Position numbers and translations under genes: made by a program | Part shown: positions 12,151 through 25,300 of the stretch, piece after piece | How the letters are laid out: every line of letters begins with the position of its first letter | Numbering within the stretch: position 1 is the stretch's first letter | The notes under the pieces: model-generated | Database searches by the model: none | What the model saw: only the letters and a program-made list of their open reading frames with translations | What the model was told of the DNA's origin: nothing | Source: Ancylostoma caninum | Lineage: Eukaryota > Nematoda > Chromadorea > Rhabditida > Ancylostomatidae | Assembly (NCBI GenBank): GCA_037903475.1 | Contig: JBAJFG010000644.1 | Location: forward strand, 496,001-560,000 | Length of the DNA stretch: 64,000 nt | Reading direction: 5' to 3'

Positions 12151-13907
12151 TGTCCTATAAAAATGAATGATTCCTCAACATTGCTTCACTGATTGTTCCT
12201 TCGCCGAAAAAAAAATTCACTACGATCACAAAATGACTGTATTACATTGCAAGATTTCCCGAAGTGATAGAACATATGATGGCGGATGTGTATATGATTT
12301 TCGAATGCACTCTATTAGGTGGGAAATGAGGATGACTTTCATGAAGAAGAAACAATTAAAAAGCGTCATTTCTTACGAGGGAAGAAGCCGCGAAAAAAGC
12401 CGCATTCATTATGCACCAACCTAATATAATGTTGTGTCCTACCTACGTAGTTTTGAGTATCTAAGTTTCTTGGACTTTCATCTAGTTTTTTTTTTGATTG
12501 CTACTCGCGCTATCTGACAGTTTACAATTACTAATATACTTCCTAGTGTACGGATAAGAAGTGAAGAAGAATAAGGGAGGAGAAAATTGCATGAGGAAAG
12601 CTGATCCCATCATTTGGCAGTGAAACCAAGAAGAAAATCGAGATTCTTAGGAAGATGCGTATGGAACACTAATCTCATTCCGCTCAAACGTTTCTGCATA
12701 TCCCTAAGACTTTCTTTATTTATATTATTAATTAGTGTATACACCAGTGCGCTACATAATACCAGAATATTATAATAATATAATACGAGCGCATAAAGGT
12801 AAAGGAGAACCTCTCTAGATACTGACAATAAATGTGAAGCTATTCCAGGATGTATCCGTTGTGCTCAAGTTATAAGTGGCAGTATTTCTACACAGCAAGC
12901 TTCTTCATCGCAAAATCAATGAGGCATCAATCTTTTGCCATTTTTTCAAGGCATCAATTTTGTCCTGCTCACTATTGTTATAACAAATGGGCCAATGCCT
13001 GTGAATTATTACTGTGTGAAATGGAGAGCAGAACCGTGCGGATGAGTGATCTGTACAAGGATTTTCCATGGTTGAGTAACCAGGACGACGGGCGCTGCCA
13101 CACAGTTTACATAGTCCGCAAATTGTATGAAATGGATGTGGTGTATGAAATGGATGTGGCATTCATGTATTAGTTACGTCATTCTATTATTCGTAAAAAT
13201 CATGTAACCCTCCTTGAATGGGTGACCAAAAAACCTCTTTTCTTTTCTCATAAACGCCTGGACTGCTTTTGAAGTACGAAAATCTCTTTACTGGAATGAA
13301 GAGGCTATGAAGAGTTTCGACGTGATTCACTGCTTATTCTCGATGACTAGCCGAAGTAACACTATTGACCTTTTTTCCACGAGAAGGCGTAAGTCTATGC
13401 GAAAACAATCTATGGGCGGTTCTTTGTGATGATCGGAGCAGCTATTGGTGCACAACAACATGTATGAACGTCAGAAAATCCAGAATCAAGCACAGGTAGT
13501 GACCGAAACTCTTCTTGGATAGTCAAACTTCCCTCTCGCGAGAAACTGATTCAAGCTCTTGGGTCCCCTCCCAAAAAGGAGAGGCTTCCATAAACTCACT
13601 TTCTTCTTTGACGGCCTATTCAAATGGTGAGTAACTCGATTGATAACATTTGTTCGAACCAAAGTGCGATAATTTAAAAGTAACGTTCAAATCGTCTTTA
13701 CAATAAACCAAATAAACTCGGGATTACTTTAATAAAGGCAGTATTTCCTAGCTGCCAGAGGCCAAAAGGCGCTATGGGCAAGCAAAAATAACAACGGAGA
13801 AAGGAGTTAACTTATGATTAGCAGCCAGCGCCCGTTTTTTCAAGTTCTCAGCGTCTATCTCCCAAGCCACACCGTCTTTCCCCACACCCGACAGCTGCAC
13901 GAGTCGG
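12151..13907. other. Intergenic, no gene recognised
   Basis: Nothing supportable. A tiny direct repeat (TATGAAATGGATGTGG, twice) lies near 13125-13160. Confidence 0.4.
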
Positions 13908-14171
13908 GCTTGGTAGCTGCTTTAGTGTCTTCAAACTGTAGAGTGCTTCAGGAGAGGACAAGAGCGTTGATTGTTTGCTGCCTATGCAGCTGCTTTACCC
14001 CAATTTAAGCCCGTATAGGAGGACTGTGAATGGTTAGTTAGCGACTTTGAATGCTGTCCTTCTACACGAACTTAAATCGAGGTGAGGCAGCTGCTCCGCC
14101 AGCCACGGTCAATGCCTTTGTTCTCTGCTTGAGCACTCTGTAGTTTGAAGACACTAAAACAGCTAGCAAGC
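13908..14171. repeat. Foldback inverted repeat
   Basis: The left arm contains GCTTGGTAGCTGCTTTAGTG, then TCTTCAAACTGTAGAGTGC. The right arm ends with the imperfect inverse: GCACTCTGTAGTTTGAAGA, then CACTAAAACAGCTAGCAAGC. Inner parts (GCAGCTGCTTTACC versus AGGCAGCTGCTCC) also pair. About 265 bp overall; probably a decayed foldback MITE. Confidence 0.65.
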
Positions 14172-16222
14172 ACATCCTGGAGCCAATAGATGAGTACTCT
14201 ATTTTGAATCAGCGAGAAAAGAAGCAGCTGTAACTCACTATACAGAACTCCTCAGGAAATTTGGACCACGGATTCGAAATCTGCGTCAAAAACTGCCCTT
14301 CTCCCTCCCCTCCTCTTCTACCTGTGGCTGCCTGTGCTTATGTCTAATAGTGAATTTACCAAAGAAAGGAACATACCGAATGTACGATAGCAGAAAAAAT
14401 GTTCACGTGCATAAAAGAATCAGCAAATATAATATGTACACACATAGATGGGTGCTATATATGGTTCCTAATGAACTTTCCTCCAGCAAGCATTTTTTTC
14501 AAAATAAATTAGGTCTTGTAAGTAGTTCACAGTTGTCGAGACTTCAATATTAGCCGCTTTATCAGGCAAGCTTTCGGCGCTATAACGGCGAATTCCACTA
14601 CTTTATTTGTGTATTTATTTATCTATTTATTTACTTATTTGTTTACCTAACGATTCATCCTTGCATGAAATACTGTTTATATAAAACACTAATAAAACTG
14701 TTTTGTTTGTCCGCACTTTGTTATATTGGTTAATTCTGATGTTCAGCGCATTATTGTAGTGCATAAATAAAATAAAATGAATGAATAATACATGAACAGT
14801 TGTCAACATTACTATTCCTCAATGAAACATCGTTCCCTAAAAAAAAGGAAAATAATATGATAATAGATGTTGTAAACCTCCTCATCTTTTTTTATACCGC
14901 AAACGAATACACCAGTTAGGAAAACGAGCAGCAGAGTCGTTTTTCTGTTGGAGTGTTTGCAAACCCATCCTTTAGTTGCCAGTATAAAGTTATTGACTAG
15001 TGAATTGGTCTGAAGAAGGGATTATAACTGGTGCACCGAAGGTCCTCACTATGTAACGAGTACAGAGCTCCAACAGAGTACCTTATTTCCTCGTAAAAGC
15101 CCTTTTCTAGCAGCGCTTTTCACGTAACATACCTCAGCTATGGAATGAAAGTCTACATAGAATTTGCTTAAATATGCTACACCACACCAGATGTGCAATA
15201 ACGAAAGATGTTCGACAGAAGGAGTTCGTGTTCACGACGTTTCCTCGAGGGCAGCACTCGAGAGGCTGTATTCCGGCTCGCTCGACACAGTCAAATTTGG
15301 CAGTTGAGTTCTGTTCTGCTAGGAAATGTCCACGAAAACTTGCTTGAGCTGTGTGAAGTTACTCTGAAGTTACTCTGAAGAGATTGGGGACGATTCCAGA
15401 TTTTCCCCAACTGGTTATTATGACGTTTTCACAACATTTTTTGACAGAATGAATTGCGTTGGGCAAATTTGCTCATAATAAACAAATCGTCAAAATCAAA
15501 TAATTTAGCATAAGGAAACCTGCAGTTCTGCGGTAAGCTGGTTTGTAACGCTGCCGATGAATCACAGCTGTAAAAGGAATGTGAAAAAGGTGACTTTATT
15601 CCAGAAATATTTCTCTCAAAATCGTGACCAAAGATGCCTGATCACCCCATCGTACGACGTTCCACCTCACATCCCTCGTCCATGTTTCGCCCGGCGCGCA
15701 GCATTTCACTACCGAATCGTCTTCTGTTACGGGGCCTACGCGGGCATCAAAGACGGAAATCTACGTCAGTCAAAGCGTCGCAACTTAGGAGAGTCCTAAA
15801 CACGAAAATTTCGTGGGTGTCCCCCTTAAAAGCATTGCCAGGATTTTTTCGTACTGATGTGCACGCGACGGGGCTCATATTTCTCTAGGAAATGGATAAG
15901 TGAATTCTTTGTTACTATTTGTACTTCTGCTTGGAACACTTTGATTGGTTGACTGGATTGTAGGATGGAAAAACTAGGGTTCTAGAAAACTGAAATTTTT
16001 GTCTTTTAAAGAGGCAGTGGTACAATATGTGAAACATTAAGGGACATAAATCGCTAAAGAAATACTATTTATTGCGAAAAGGAGGTGGTATTCGAAAAAA
16101 AAGTCCAGAAAGTTTGTTTATCTTTAGTTCTGAAAGAGGTCTTTCGAAAATGTTTAGATTTTTGGTTTGCAAAAGCAAAAATTATTTGATTTATTATAAC
16201 GAATAAATAATCATCTTTATTA
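14172..16222. other. Intergenic, no gene recognised
   Basis: No gene recognised. AT-rich stretches with TTTATTTA-like repeats lie near 14600-14650. A short open frame at 15557-15800 has no identifiable domain. Confidence 0.4.
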
Positions 16223-16462
16223 TTGGGTTGGGCAATAAGCTGGTGCGGTTCATGTATTATTCCTTTATTTTGTTTTATTTATGGACTACAACAATGCGCT
16301 GAACTTTCATGCGGCAGGAAATGAGAGGTGGCGGGGATTGGGAAAATTGGTTATAAAATTCGTAAAGAGCAAAACAAGAGCTACAAGATGACTTATGATA
16401 GGCTATCGGAAATAGTTAAAATCCTCGTGGAAAATTGACTCAAAAAACCGCACCAACTTAAC
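16223..16462. mobile_element. Mariner-like MITE
   Basis: Begins ATTGGGTTGGGCAATAAGCT and GGTGCGGTT, and ends AACCGCACCAACTTAACTAA. These termini are imperfect inverted repeats of a type common in nematode mariner elements (TTGGGTTGG.AA.AAGTTGGTGCGGTT). The element is only about 240 bp and has no transposase, so it must be mobilised in trans if at all. Confidence 0.6.
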
Positions 16463-16797
16463 TAACACAGCTATCGCTGTTTCATCTCTATCGATGTTTC
16501 TTTGAGGAATAGTAGCGTTGCCTAAAAAAACAAAAAAATAATATGATGACCCTCCAACTCGACAAGAGCATACATAATCTCGACATCTTCGACTGTTCCA
16601 CCATGACAGTGGAACAAATGCAGCTCGAGCTGCTGGGGATGTCTAAGTGGAAGCCGTTACTGTTGGAAGGACAGCGTAGAAGTGGATGTCTGCTTCAGAG
16701 AGGTCGATTTTAGGCTGGAGGGTGCACCTTTTTCTGTACGCACAGATCGTAGAGTTAAGAGACGATCTTTTGCAAGGGCTTGCTCTAGATGTGAAGA

Positions 16798-18497
16798 AGT
16801 ACAGTCACCGCCGTAGAATCTGAAAATTTTCGCGGGGTTCGCGTTATTAGTGGGATTTGCGGGATTTTCGCATAACTTCTTCGAGAACGGGTTAATTTCT
16901 GGAAAGAAAACGCTGCGATATTCAGGACGATGTTCTGCACACGGCTGTGGAAAAACCAGGGCTGATCTTGAGCAGCTGTCACCAAATATTTTGATAAATT
17001 CGTTAATTACCTTGAGCCCGCCCACAAATTAAGTTCATGCGCGGAAAATTTCAAAGTTTTAGTCCATAACTCCGAAACAGAGCATCTACGAACAATTTGT
17101 CGGGGCCACTGGTTTAGAAATGAGATGAAGAACAATTTGGTGAAAACCACTCGAAAAGCCTGCAAATTTTTTTCTCTGAAAAATGACATTTTTCTGAAAT
17201 TTATACATTTTTCGTCTGATAGAACGAGCCCTGAAAGCTGAGGCGATGTTGTCGGAATGATGAAGAAGAATACATCAAAGACCTAGACAAACTGCTCAGC
17301 TCAGTTGAAGAATCACATAAAAAGCTTGCTGAGAAGTTAGTGAAATAACAAAGAACATCTGAACTCTGCTGGGTTAGAAAAGCAACTAGTCTGTTTTCTG
17401 GATGAAATAATGAAACCGATTTGAGGTATTGAATAGAAAATACTACGCTCTTGCTGCTACAGAATTCCCAGCTGAAATCATGAGTTATCGAGCGGACTAT
17501 GAGAGCTTCAAAAAGGCAATAAAATTACGCTCACATGGATTCTGCGTCGGAATTTGGTCGATTAGGTCAGAAACGCCGCATACTCAAAATTTATGCTGGT
17601 ATTGATGTTATCTGTTACACAAAGCTTTCTACCCTTCGTTTTGACCTGAGTGACCTTTTTTCAATCCTGGGTGCGAACACTTCGTCGCGCCCTTCCTGAG
17701 GGCTCAGTGAGGTGGCGGGGAATGCTGGCACCTCAAACACTGTCCTAAAGAATAACTAATGATTTCTCTGACCACTATTGGACTCAACTGCGTACTAGGG
17801 CATTTAATATAACAGTTTCGTTTGAAAAACCGCGAAAAAAAATTTTACGAAATTTGACCATTCGTGATTTCGAACTCAGTTCTCCAGCTTTGAAGATGCT
17901 CCATCGGCTCCCGCACTCCCAAGCATAATGAACACTCATTACTGTTCTTGGATTGGCTATAGGTTCATCTCGATACTCCACCGTCAGGAGGAAAATTGCT
18001 GCTAAACACGGCAAAAAAGTTGCTACTGCCGGAAAATGCATGTCTGCTCCGGTTTGCTAGCATCTCGTTTCTTTCGGAGTTATCCTGGTAAGACCAGGAG
18101 GGCAACCCTGAAAGCAGATGTCACTTAGATTCCGCTTTTCGAGTGGGTTTCACATCAAATTGTTCTTCATCTCATTTCGAAACCAGTAGCTCCAAACAAA
18201 TTGTTCGTAGATGCTCTGTTTCGGAGTTATGGACTAAAACTTTGAAATTTTCCAAAAAACCTTAACTTGTGGGCGGGTCAAGGTAATTAACGAATTTATC
18301 AAAATATTTGGTGACAGCTGCTCAAGATCAGCCCTGGTTTTTCCACAGCCGTGTGCAGAACATCGTCCTGAATATCGCAGCGTTTTCCTTCCAGAAATTA
18401 ACCCGTTCTCGAAGAAGTTATGCGAAGATCCCGCAAATCCCACGAATAACGCGAACTCTGCGAAAAATTTCAGATTCTACGGCGATGACTGTACTGC
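16798..18497. repeat. Large inverted repeat with ~360 bp arms
   Basis: The left arm (about 16798-17160) and right arm (about 18134-18497) are near-identical in opposite orientation. Both carry GGTGACAGCTGCTCAAGATC and TTCTTCATCTCATTTC-type blocks. The roughly 970 bp between them is not repeated. In each arm a frame pointing toward the outer end of the arm reads the same peptide (KVINEFIKIFGDSCSRSALV..PCAEHRPEYRSVF), so the arm may derive from a coding part of a retroelement or host gene. The spacer contains a short coding-like run (IKDLDKLLSSVEESHKKLAE). No transposase, integrase or reverse transcriptase motif was found. Confidence 0.8.
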
Positions 18498-19193
18498 GGT
18501 TATTGATTTTTAGAAAACCTAAGTTCAACTGGTCCACTTCGTGGAAATACACTGAATGCTCAGAAAAATCGCACGGAATTATTGCCCTACCTAATACATC
18601 ATCGGTCCAGAAAGTTGATGGATAACGTTATCATAAAAGCAAAAAGATACAAATTTTAGATAAAATCCTTCCAGCAACCTAAAAGATTTGCAAAACGAAA
18701 TTCCTGTCTATGAGGGACTCCAACTGGTTGGACCCACCCGCACGCATCACACCATAGGATCAGTCGATAGCGATGAAAATGATATATGCGGATGCGCAGA
18801 CAATCAGAGCGCGGAGACGCGAATGACGCGGCGCGGCGGAGTGGACTGATCATTCACCCTCTCCGGAGTTGGTACAGTGCGTGCTGTACGCGACCATAGC
18901 TGACATGAGTATTTGTGTGTAAATCTGCGACTCGGACACCTTACGCCCTGAGTGCAGGACGTTCGAGAATTGTCATTATGGTGCATCGTTTTAACACTTT
19001 TTAGCACTGTTGCACTAATGTTTTTGGGTTATGCAAACTTTTTCGAGTCACATCCTCTCGGACTATTGTCAGTGGTGATACGATACGCACTAATCTTATT
19101 CTTTAGATCATGTAAAAGTTATTCTTTTGTATCCTTTTAATATTTTTTTCGAATGTCTTCGTATCTTGAAACCTCGGCATGTTGACCATTGCG
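18498..19193. other. Intergenic, no gene recognised
   Basis: No gene recognised. The segment GGATGCGCAGACAATCAGAG at about 18789-18808 has a reverse-complement counterpart near 30118-30142, suggesting a low-copy dispersed repeat. Confidence 0.35.
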
Positions 19194-19500
19194 TAGAATT
19201 TCTTTGTGCCTTACGAGGTTCTTAGATGGAACCTTTTATTAGCGACCTGACGTTTCGGCTCTATCGCCATCCTCAGAAGCCTGCAAAGAGGTTGGTCTGA
19301 GTAATCTTGCATCTATCCCGCCAAGCATTTCTCCACTCTGAAATAAATAAAATTCAAAAAAAGAAATGCTTGGCGAGATAGACGCAAGATTACTCAGACC
19401 AACCTCTTTGCAGGCCTCTGAGGACGGCGATAGAGCGGAAACGTCAGGCCGCTAATAAAAGATTCCATCTAACAACCTCGTAAGGCACAAAGAACTTCTG
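19194..19500. repeat. Foldback MITE
   Basis: Two arms of about 135 bp are inverted around a loop of about 35 bp near 19340-19365. Left-arm words TTTGTGCCTTACGAGG, GACGTTTCGGCTCTATCGCC and AGAGGTTGGTCTGAGTAATC return in inverse in the right arm (GATTACTCAGACCAACCTCT, GGCGATAGAGCGGAAACGTC, CCTCGTAAGGCACAAAG). No coding capacity. Confidence 0.85.
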
Positions 19501-20079
19501 CAGAATATTTTTTCGTTTTTTTTTCTAGCACCTCAAATTTTCTACCTGCTTCATTTTTTCTGCTCTCTTCCCTTTCTTTCTTTAACAGCATGACAATGCA
19601 AAGTAAGATAAAATGAAGCATGTCTTCTGTTCGAAGCATCCAGCAATCCAGCTAGATACAGTAACTAGAACAACTGGCACACACCCGCAGGTCCTCGAGC
19701 TTCCAAAGAGGGTCTGATCTCATCAGCCTCTCATACCGCCCCTTCTACGCGACTCCTCATCGAGCAGCGCGTACATCCGCTAGTGGTCCTCAGCCGGCCT
19801 CCTCGTAGCCCTCTCGCATAGCCCCCCGCGCCCCGCCCCCACTCATTCAGGCATGTCTCGCACCCTCTGTCTATTCCTTGCGCTCGTCTCTCTAACAAAT
19901 TCATTCTATCTTGGCAATTACTACGTTGGAGCTTTGCCATACAGGTGAGATCACCTAGGTATAGTAGGGTCGCTTGTGATTTTGCCGCTTCTGCGCTGAA
20001 ACGCATCGTTACATAGAGGAGAAGGGGGACTAATAGCAGTGAAGCACCCATTGAAACTGGTAACACTCGAGGTGACCCT

Positions 20080-20670
20080 TATCAGAGCTTCACAAATGGC
20101 CCTGCAGTACGGTAAATGGGTGTAAAATTCCCGTAGGTGTAGACATCTGTGCAGGTGACAAAGACGGTGCTAACGCCTCATAATGGCTGATTACGTATAA
20201 AATGGCTGTGATTTCCACACATAACCAGTAATTTCTGCTACTCTGGTCAACAAATGCATTTCCTACTGTAATCTTTCCATTTAAATGAGAATAAAACACC
20301 ACTTTGGGAAGACTCAGGCCTTCCGGTAACCTGGCAACTAATAGGGTCGCATTACCGAGGTCACCCAGGGTAAGTGTGTCAAACCACACAAATTTACCCA
20401 TCGTTAATTTATTTGCCAACTGTAATCATCGTTTTCGGCGTCAACAAGTTTACCCTGGGTGACCTCAATGATGCATCCAGCAGATGAGGGATATTTTCCA
20501 GGAATACCAGTAACTGAAACCAGGACCGGATGCATCATCGAGATTACCATTGGTAAATGTGTTAACCTGCTCAGATTTAACAATTACATGGCACCAATCA
20601 ACATGTTTACCCCCATAGCTGACGTCATCTATACTCAGCTGCCCATGGTTGTGAAATAACCCATCCTTTC
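20080..20670. repeat. Composite repeat of the GAGGTTACC family, copy 2
   Basis: Contains the inverted pair GAGGTCACCCAGGGTAA (20358-20373) and TTACCCTGGGTGACCTC (about 20449-20465). A further segment (20528-20660) resembles 2205-2350. The structure suggests two insertions of the same MITE family side by side. Confidence 0.5.
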
Positions 20671-22189
20671 GAATGACGCATTCAGGCCAGAATAGTCTAA
20701 AATTCTCCTTTTCCGAAGCCTTTTTGGACGCAGGGAATTATGCGAACGCTTAGACTGCGTGCGTGCGCCCGCTTTGACGTACACATACATAGACATCTTT
20801 CTGGCCAATTGACACCTATCTATCCCACTGCTAATAGACTGACGTTTTGTTCTCATTTACTTAGATATAGCTTTGCTGAAAGTAGTAGTAGTTCATTTTG
20901 CATTGGCCTACTAATAAGCTGCGTAAAAGAAAGCTAATACAATGTTGCAACCATGTTTTGTAACCCTATGAAAATCTTTTCTTATATTATCTTATATCGA
21001 ATTTCTCCCAACAGAATTACCTCGAAAACATTGCTCGATTCTATCTAAGCACAAGCCCCTAATCTGTGGCACTACTTTTCATTTTCTAACCAAACAAACT
21101 CATTTCAATGTGTGTCTCAACCTCATTAAATTTCTTCCCTCATCGAAAGGACTAGATGTCCGGAACAGGACCTCCCACGTAGGAGCTCTATTCAGCTTTA
21201 GCAGTAGAAGAACAATATCCCTCATTTAATCCTCCATGTGTTACCATCGCATAGGTTTACATAGGGGAAGCATACTTATTGCTAGAAAATAATAAAATTG
21301 ATACTCCGTTCCAACTATTCAAATATTTGAAAGTATTTTTATATATAAAGTATCTAAAAGTAAAAAAACAAAAAGAAAAAATAAGCCTTAAAGCACTCCT
21401 TATCACTCCTGCACAGCTGTACAACACTCTCGTTCCTTTGAATACCATCTAGAATTTTCGATCAAGACGAAATCAAGTTTTTCAATTTTACCATATCTAA
21501 TGTACAGGATGATTGTACAAAATTACCTGCGTGTACAATATTCGGTCTCATACGGGGACGGTAAAACCAATTCGCAAGCCATTTGGCAAGTATGTTCAGC
21601 TGAGCAATTGCTATTGTAAACACTGTAAACAATTGCCTGTTTTCCGAATTCTTTTTTCGCCGCATGTAGACTTGAAGAAGCCTATCGACAGTGTGCCCCC
21701 CCCCCCTCGCGGCCTTTATTTCACAAGATTTTTTTCTAGAATTTTTTCACGACGATTACCAACAAGTAAGTATAATTTCCTTCACTTAGTAGTACACATC
21801 CACGCTCTAATATGTATACTTGAATAGGAGCTCGTGAGATTACCAACAGATGGAGTAACGATGACAACCTCTTCGAGCGAAAAAATTGGGAAAATACATA
21901 ATCAGGACGCGAAAAAAGTTCTGGAAATAGTTGCCGTTTACGGTAGAAATGACTTGAGCAAACATACTTACAAAATGGATCATGTATTCGCTTAGCCGTC
22001 TCAATTTGAGATAGAAAAAATGAACACGCAGGTAACTTTGGCGCAACCTGTATTCGTTTATTATTCGGAAAAAGATGATCGTAGTAGGAAGAGAGAACTG
22101 ATGGCCTTTGATATCCTAGTTGTTTTTCATCTGCCGAACCTTGCGTGTGTGAAAATAAACAAAATAGGCAGTCCAATCAACTCCAGAGT
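20671..22189. other. Intergenic, no gene recognised
   Basis: Nothing supportable as a gene. Open frames near 21736-22176 (minus) show no known domain. Confidence 0.35.
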
Positions 22190-22312
22190 CTAGATGCATC
22201 ATTGTGATTACCCAGATTAAGCGCGCTGACGCCCGCACTAACGATGGGTAGGTAGGTTTGTATGGTGTTATCGCGTTCACTCTGGGTAATCTCAATGACG
22301 AATGCGGTTTTA
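22190..22312. repeat. Short foldback of the GAGGTTACC family, copy 3
   Basis: Ends GATGCATCATTGTGATTACC and GGTAATCTCAATGACGAATGC are imperfect inverted repeats about 120 bp apart. The GGGTAATCTCAATGA word matches the termini seen at 20,450-20,475. Confidence 0.55.
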
Positions 22313-25300
22313 GGCACTAATTGACAATTTTTCAAATCGGGGAGAATAACTCAAAGAATCAGGAGAAATTTGAAAACATGACATTTACCATCTCTATTAG
22401 AGCTTTTATGAAAACAAGACAGGAAGAAGGCAAGAGAAGTAGAAGAAATCCGAAAACTTTTGGAAATTGCACTTGTCTGCCCCGCTTTCAATATTATTCC
22501 TGAAGCTTAGGCTTCAATAACTCTGTAGGAGACCTCTCATCGAATTCCCCCCCCCCCCATCAATCACTGCTTATTCCTGATGAGCCAATGCCGTATGAAA
22601 TATTTCGCGAGGTTCCAGTTTATCTCAGAAATTCTCCAGTGGTCTGGAAAGATCTAAGAAAAATACTCTTCTGGAAGAGGGAGGAAGTAAACAAGGGGAG
22701 GGTGAGGATGTTTGGTGGGAAAAGAAGTCAGAGTCCCCGCTATATATAAGACCGAGGCGACGGGTACATCAAAAAATAAAGTTAATAAAAGTAAATTTTA
22801 AAATTCTAAAAGGTGCTGATGGGAATACGCAATACGAATAAATGAGGTAAGTTAAAATCGTGCTCAGTTTCCATCAACTTCATAGAAAAGTTTTACAGTT
22901 TTTCACCAGTGGTACACCTTTTTGTGTAATACATGAATAAGAAATATTTAATCAGATAAATGAGTAAATAAATAAATGCACTAAAAATTTGGCACTGCCA
23001 TGCCTGCTGCTTACTGCTGTTTCTGGATATATATGTATGTATGACAAAAAGAATTTTCTAATGGTACACCTTCGTACAACGACCAAATATTGCTGGACAA
23101 TTTGCTCCCGTGCAAATGCCTTCACTGTTTCTTATACGTCTTTCGTGGACACTCTCCATTGTCCATCGAAAATGGGTGGGAAGTTTTTCCACCGATAAAA
23201 AGTCCACTGGAGAGCAATCAAAACTTCAGCCACAACAATGGAGTGCTGCCTGTTCCAGGAATGCTTTCGGATGTTATGGAGGGTCCAATGGGCTTCATAC
23301 GTAAGGAGCAAAATCACCGCGAAAAGTCTGCCTAATTTAATGGTTGTGCGGTATTGTTTGAGGATGATTGAGGCCCTTAACTACTTCTGTATTTTATAGC
23401 GAAAACGTTCATCATCAATCATTCTGAAATTTTGTAGGGTAGTTATGAGAATAATCATTTACTGCCGAGTAGTGAGTAATGGGACGTCAAAGACAATTAA
23501 TGAAATCGTTAAACACTTTTTTTTGGGGGGTAATGATATTCAGTAGAACGACGACAGAACGTCAATCTTTCAGATGAGATGTACAGGAAACTGCCGATCT
23601 TTGTTCATGATTTTGCGCCAAGTAAAGTAAAGTGGATTTCAGCGAACTGGATCCGCTGGCACGCGTCGCTTCACTTGCGACGCGAAAGTCTGTTAACCTG
23701 TGCACCCAAAAATTCCACTGATTTCACTATTCTCATCCACACAAATGCTCAAATGATCTAGAAGTCTCAAAATCCAACATTCGCATGTATAGATCGGTTT
23801 TAGGGCTGAGTAAATGTTTGCGTTGCATCAAATATTCACGCGCTCCAATAATCGGATATTTTATTTCCTCGAGATAACATCCGTTTTGCGTGATTTTGGT
23901 TTTTTTGGGAGGTTACTCATTCAAATAGAACCCTGTTTTCACCTGAATATTTGCCTGAGAACGTTTTTGTGGTAGTTATTGGGCAAACAACTGGTTACTA
24001 GATCGAGCTGCTTGTGTCTAAGCTCTAAAAAAACTTATTACAACAAAATGATAGAACCTTCAATAGTCGTTGGTTGAGCTTAGTTTGCTGAATTTTCTGA
24101 TTTTTCGTCTTTCATGATGCTGAAAAGTGTTTCCAGGTCTTTTCTGTCCTCGATTTTTGCTGCATAAAGACTGAGAGGGACCAGAGCCATCCATCCTCAC
24201 GGTTAATCGAATACGGACAGATTTTGAGGTTTTTCTTATGTCAGATACGACCATCAATATCGACCCCTCGAGATATCGTCTGCAGATTATATCTAGCTCT
24301 TCCTAGTGAAGTTTGTTACACTATATAACTATCAGCTAAGAGCAAACACTTATTACTTGCGCATTTAGGTTCAACTATTAGAAAAACTTGCAATCAATAG
24401 CTAGTTTGTGCACCTGAAGATCCATTATAGGACAAAACTGAGAGAGTACAAACTCAGGAAAGGCTACTCTTATTGGACCTTTCATGATAGCAAAATTTAA
24501 AGTCTGTGAATCATGTGAGAGCCTTGTAAAAATATCAAATAATGATTGCCTATTTCTCTTGTTCCGAATAAATTCCAAGTTTACTAAATAAACATAGGTC
24601 TCATGTCAAAGCATCAAAACTAGGGGATCAACAGGTGCAATTTCCAGATGACGTCTAGCCTCAAAGTTCTTATGCAACTTCTTTGTAAATATTTTGCTGT
24701 TGACTTTCTCGTAACTCTTGATTATTACGACTGGATTTTGAATGGAAATCCAAAGTTCAATGAATTAGAATTAGAGTAAGAACGAAGTTGTGTGAGCAAA
24801 TTGATACAACGGGCTCATCAGGAAAAACTCAAACGTGTGGCGTCATTTGTTACCTAAATTAGTTTGAAAATTCCCGCAACAATGGAAATGTGCTGTGTTT
24901 TTTCTCATTGTCCACAGAATCCATGAGATTAACTTGGACGCAGCAGCGTCAGCATTAGTGAGACAAAATGAAAACGGGAAAAAATCTAGATAACGTTTCT
25001 CCTCCGCAGTAGGTTGGAAACAAAGAATGACATTCAAGGGAAAGGAAAACTAGAAATTTTTCGGGACAGCATTTGTAGCGATTTTCAAATTCCTAAGCTC
25101 GGAGAAAGTAAATTGAACCAATTTGGGTACAAGTTACTTACCTCTTAATAATTAAGTGCTGGATATTTGTCAGGTGAAGTCGCATTGCGCTGGTTTTTTT
25201 TATATCTGCAGAGTTTCATGTCTTGACCTTCATCACTGTACTCTTGCATTTGAGAGATTACTAAGAACAAGACTTTCTTCTCTCTTCCTAATAAGGTAAG

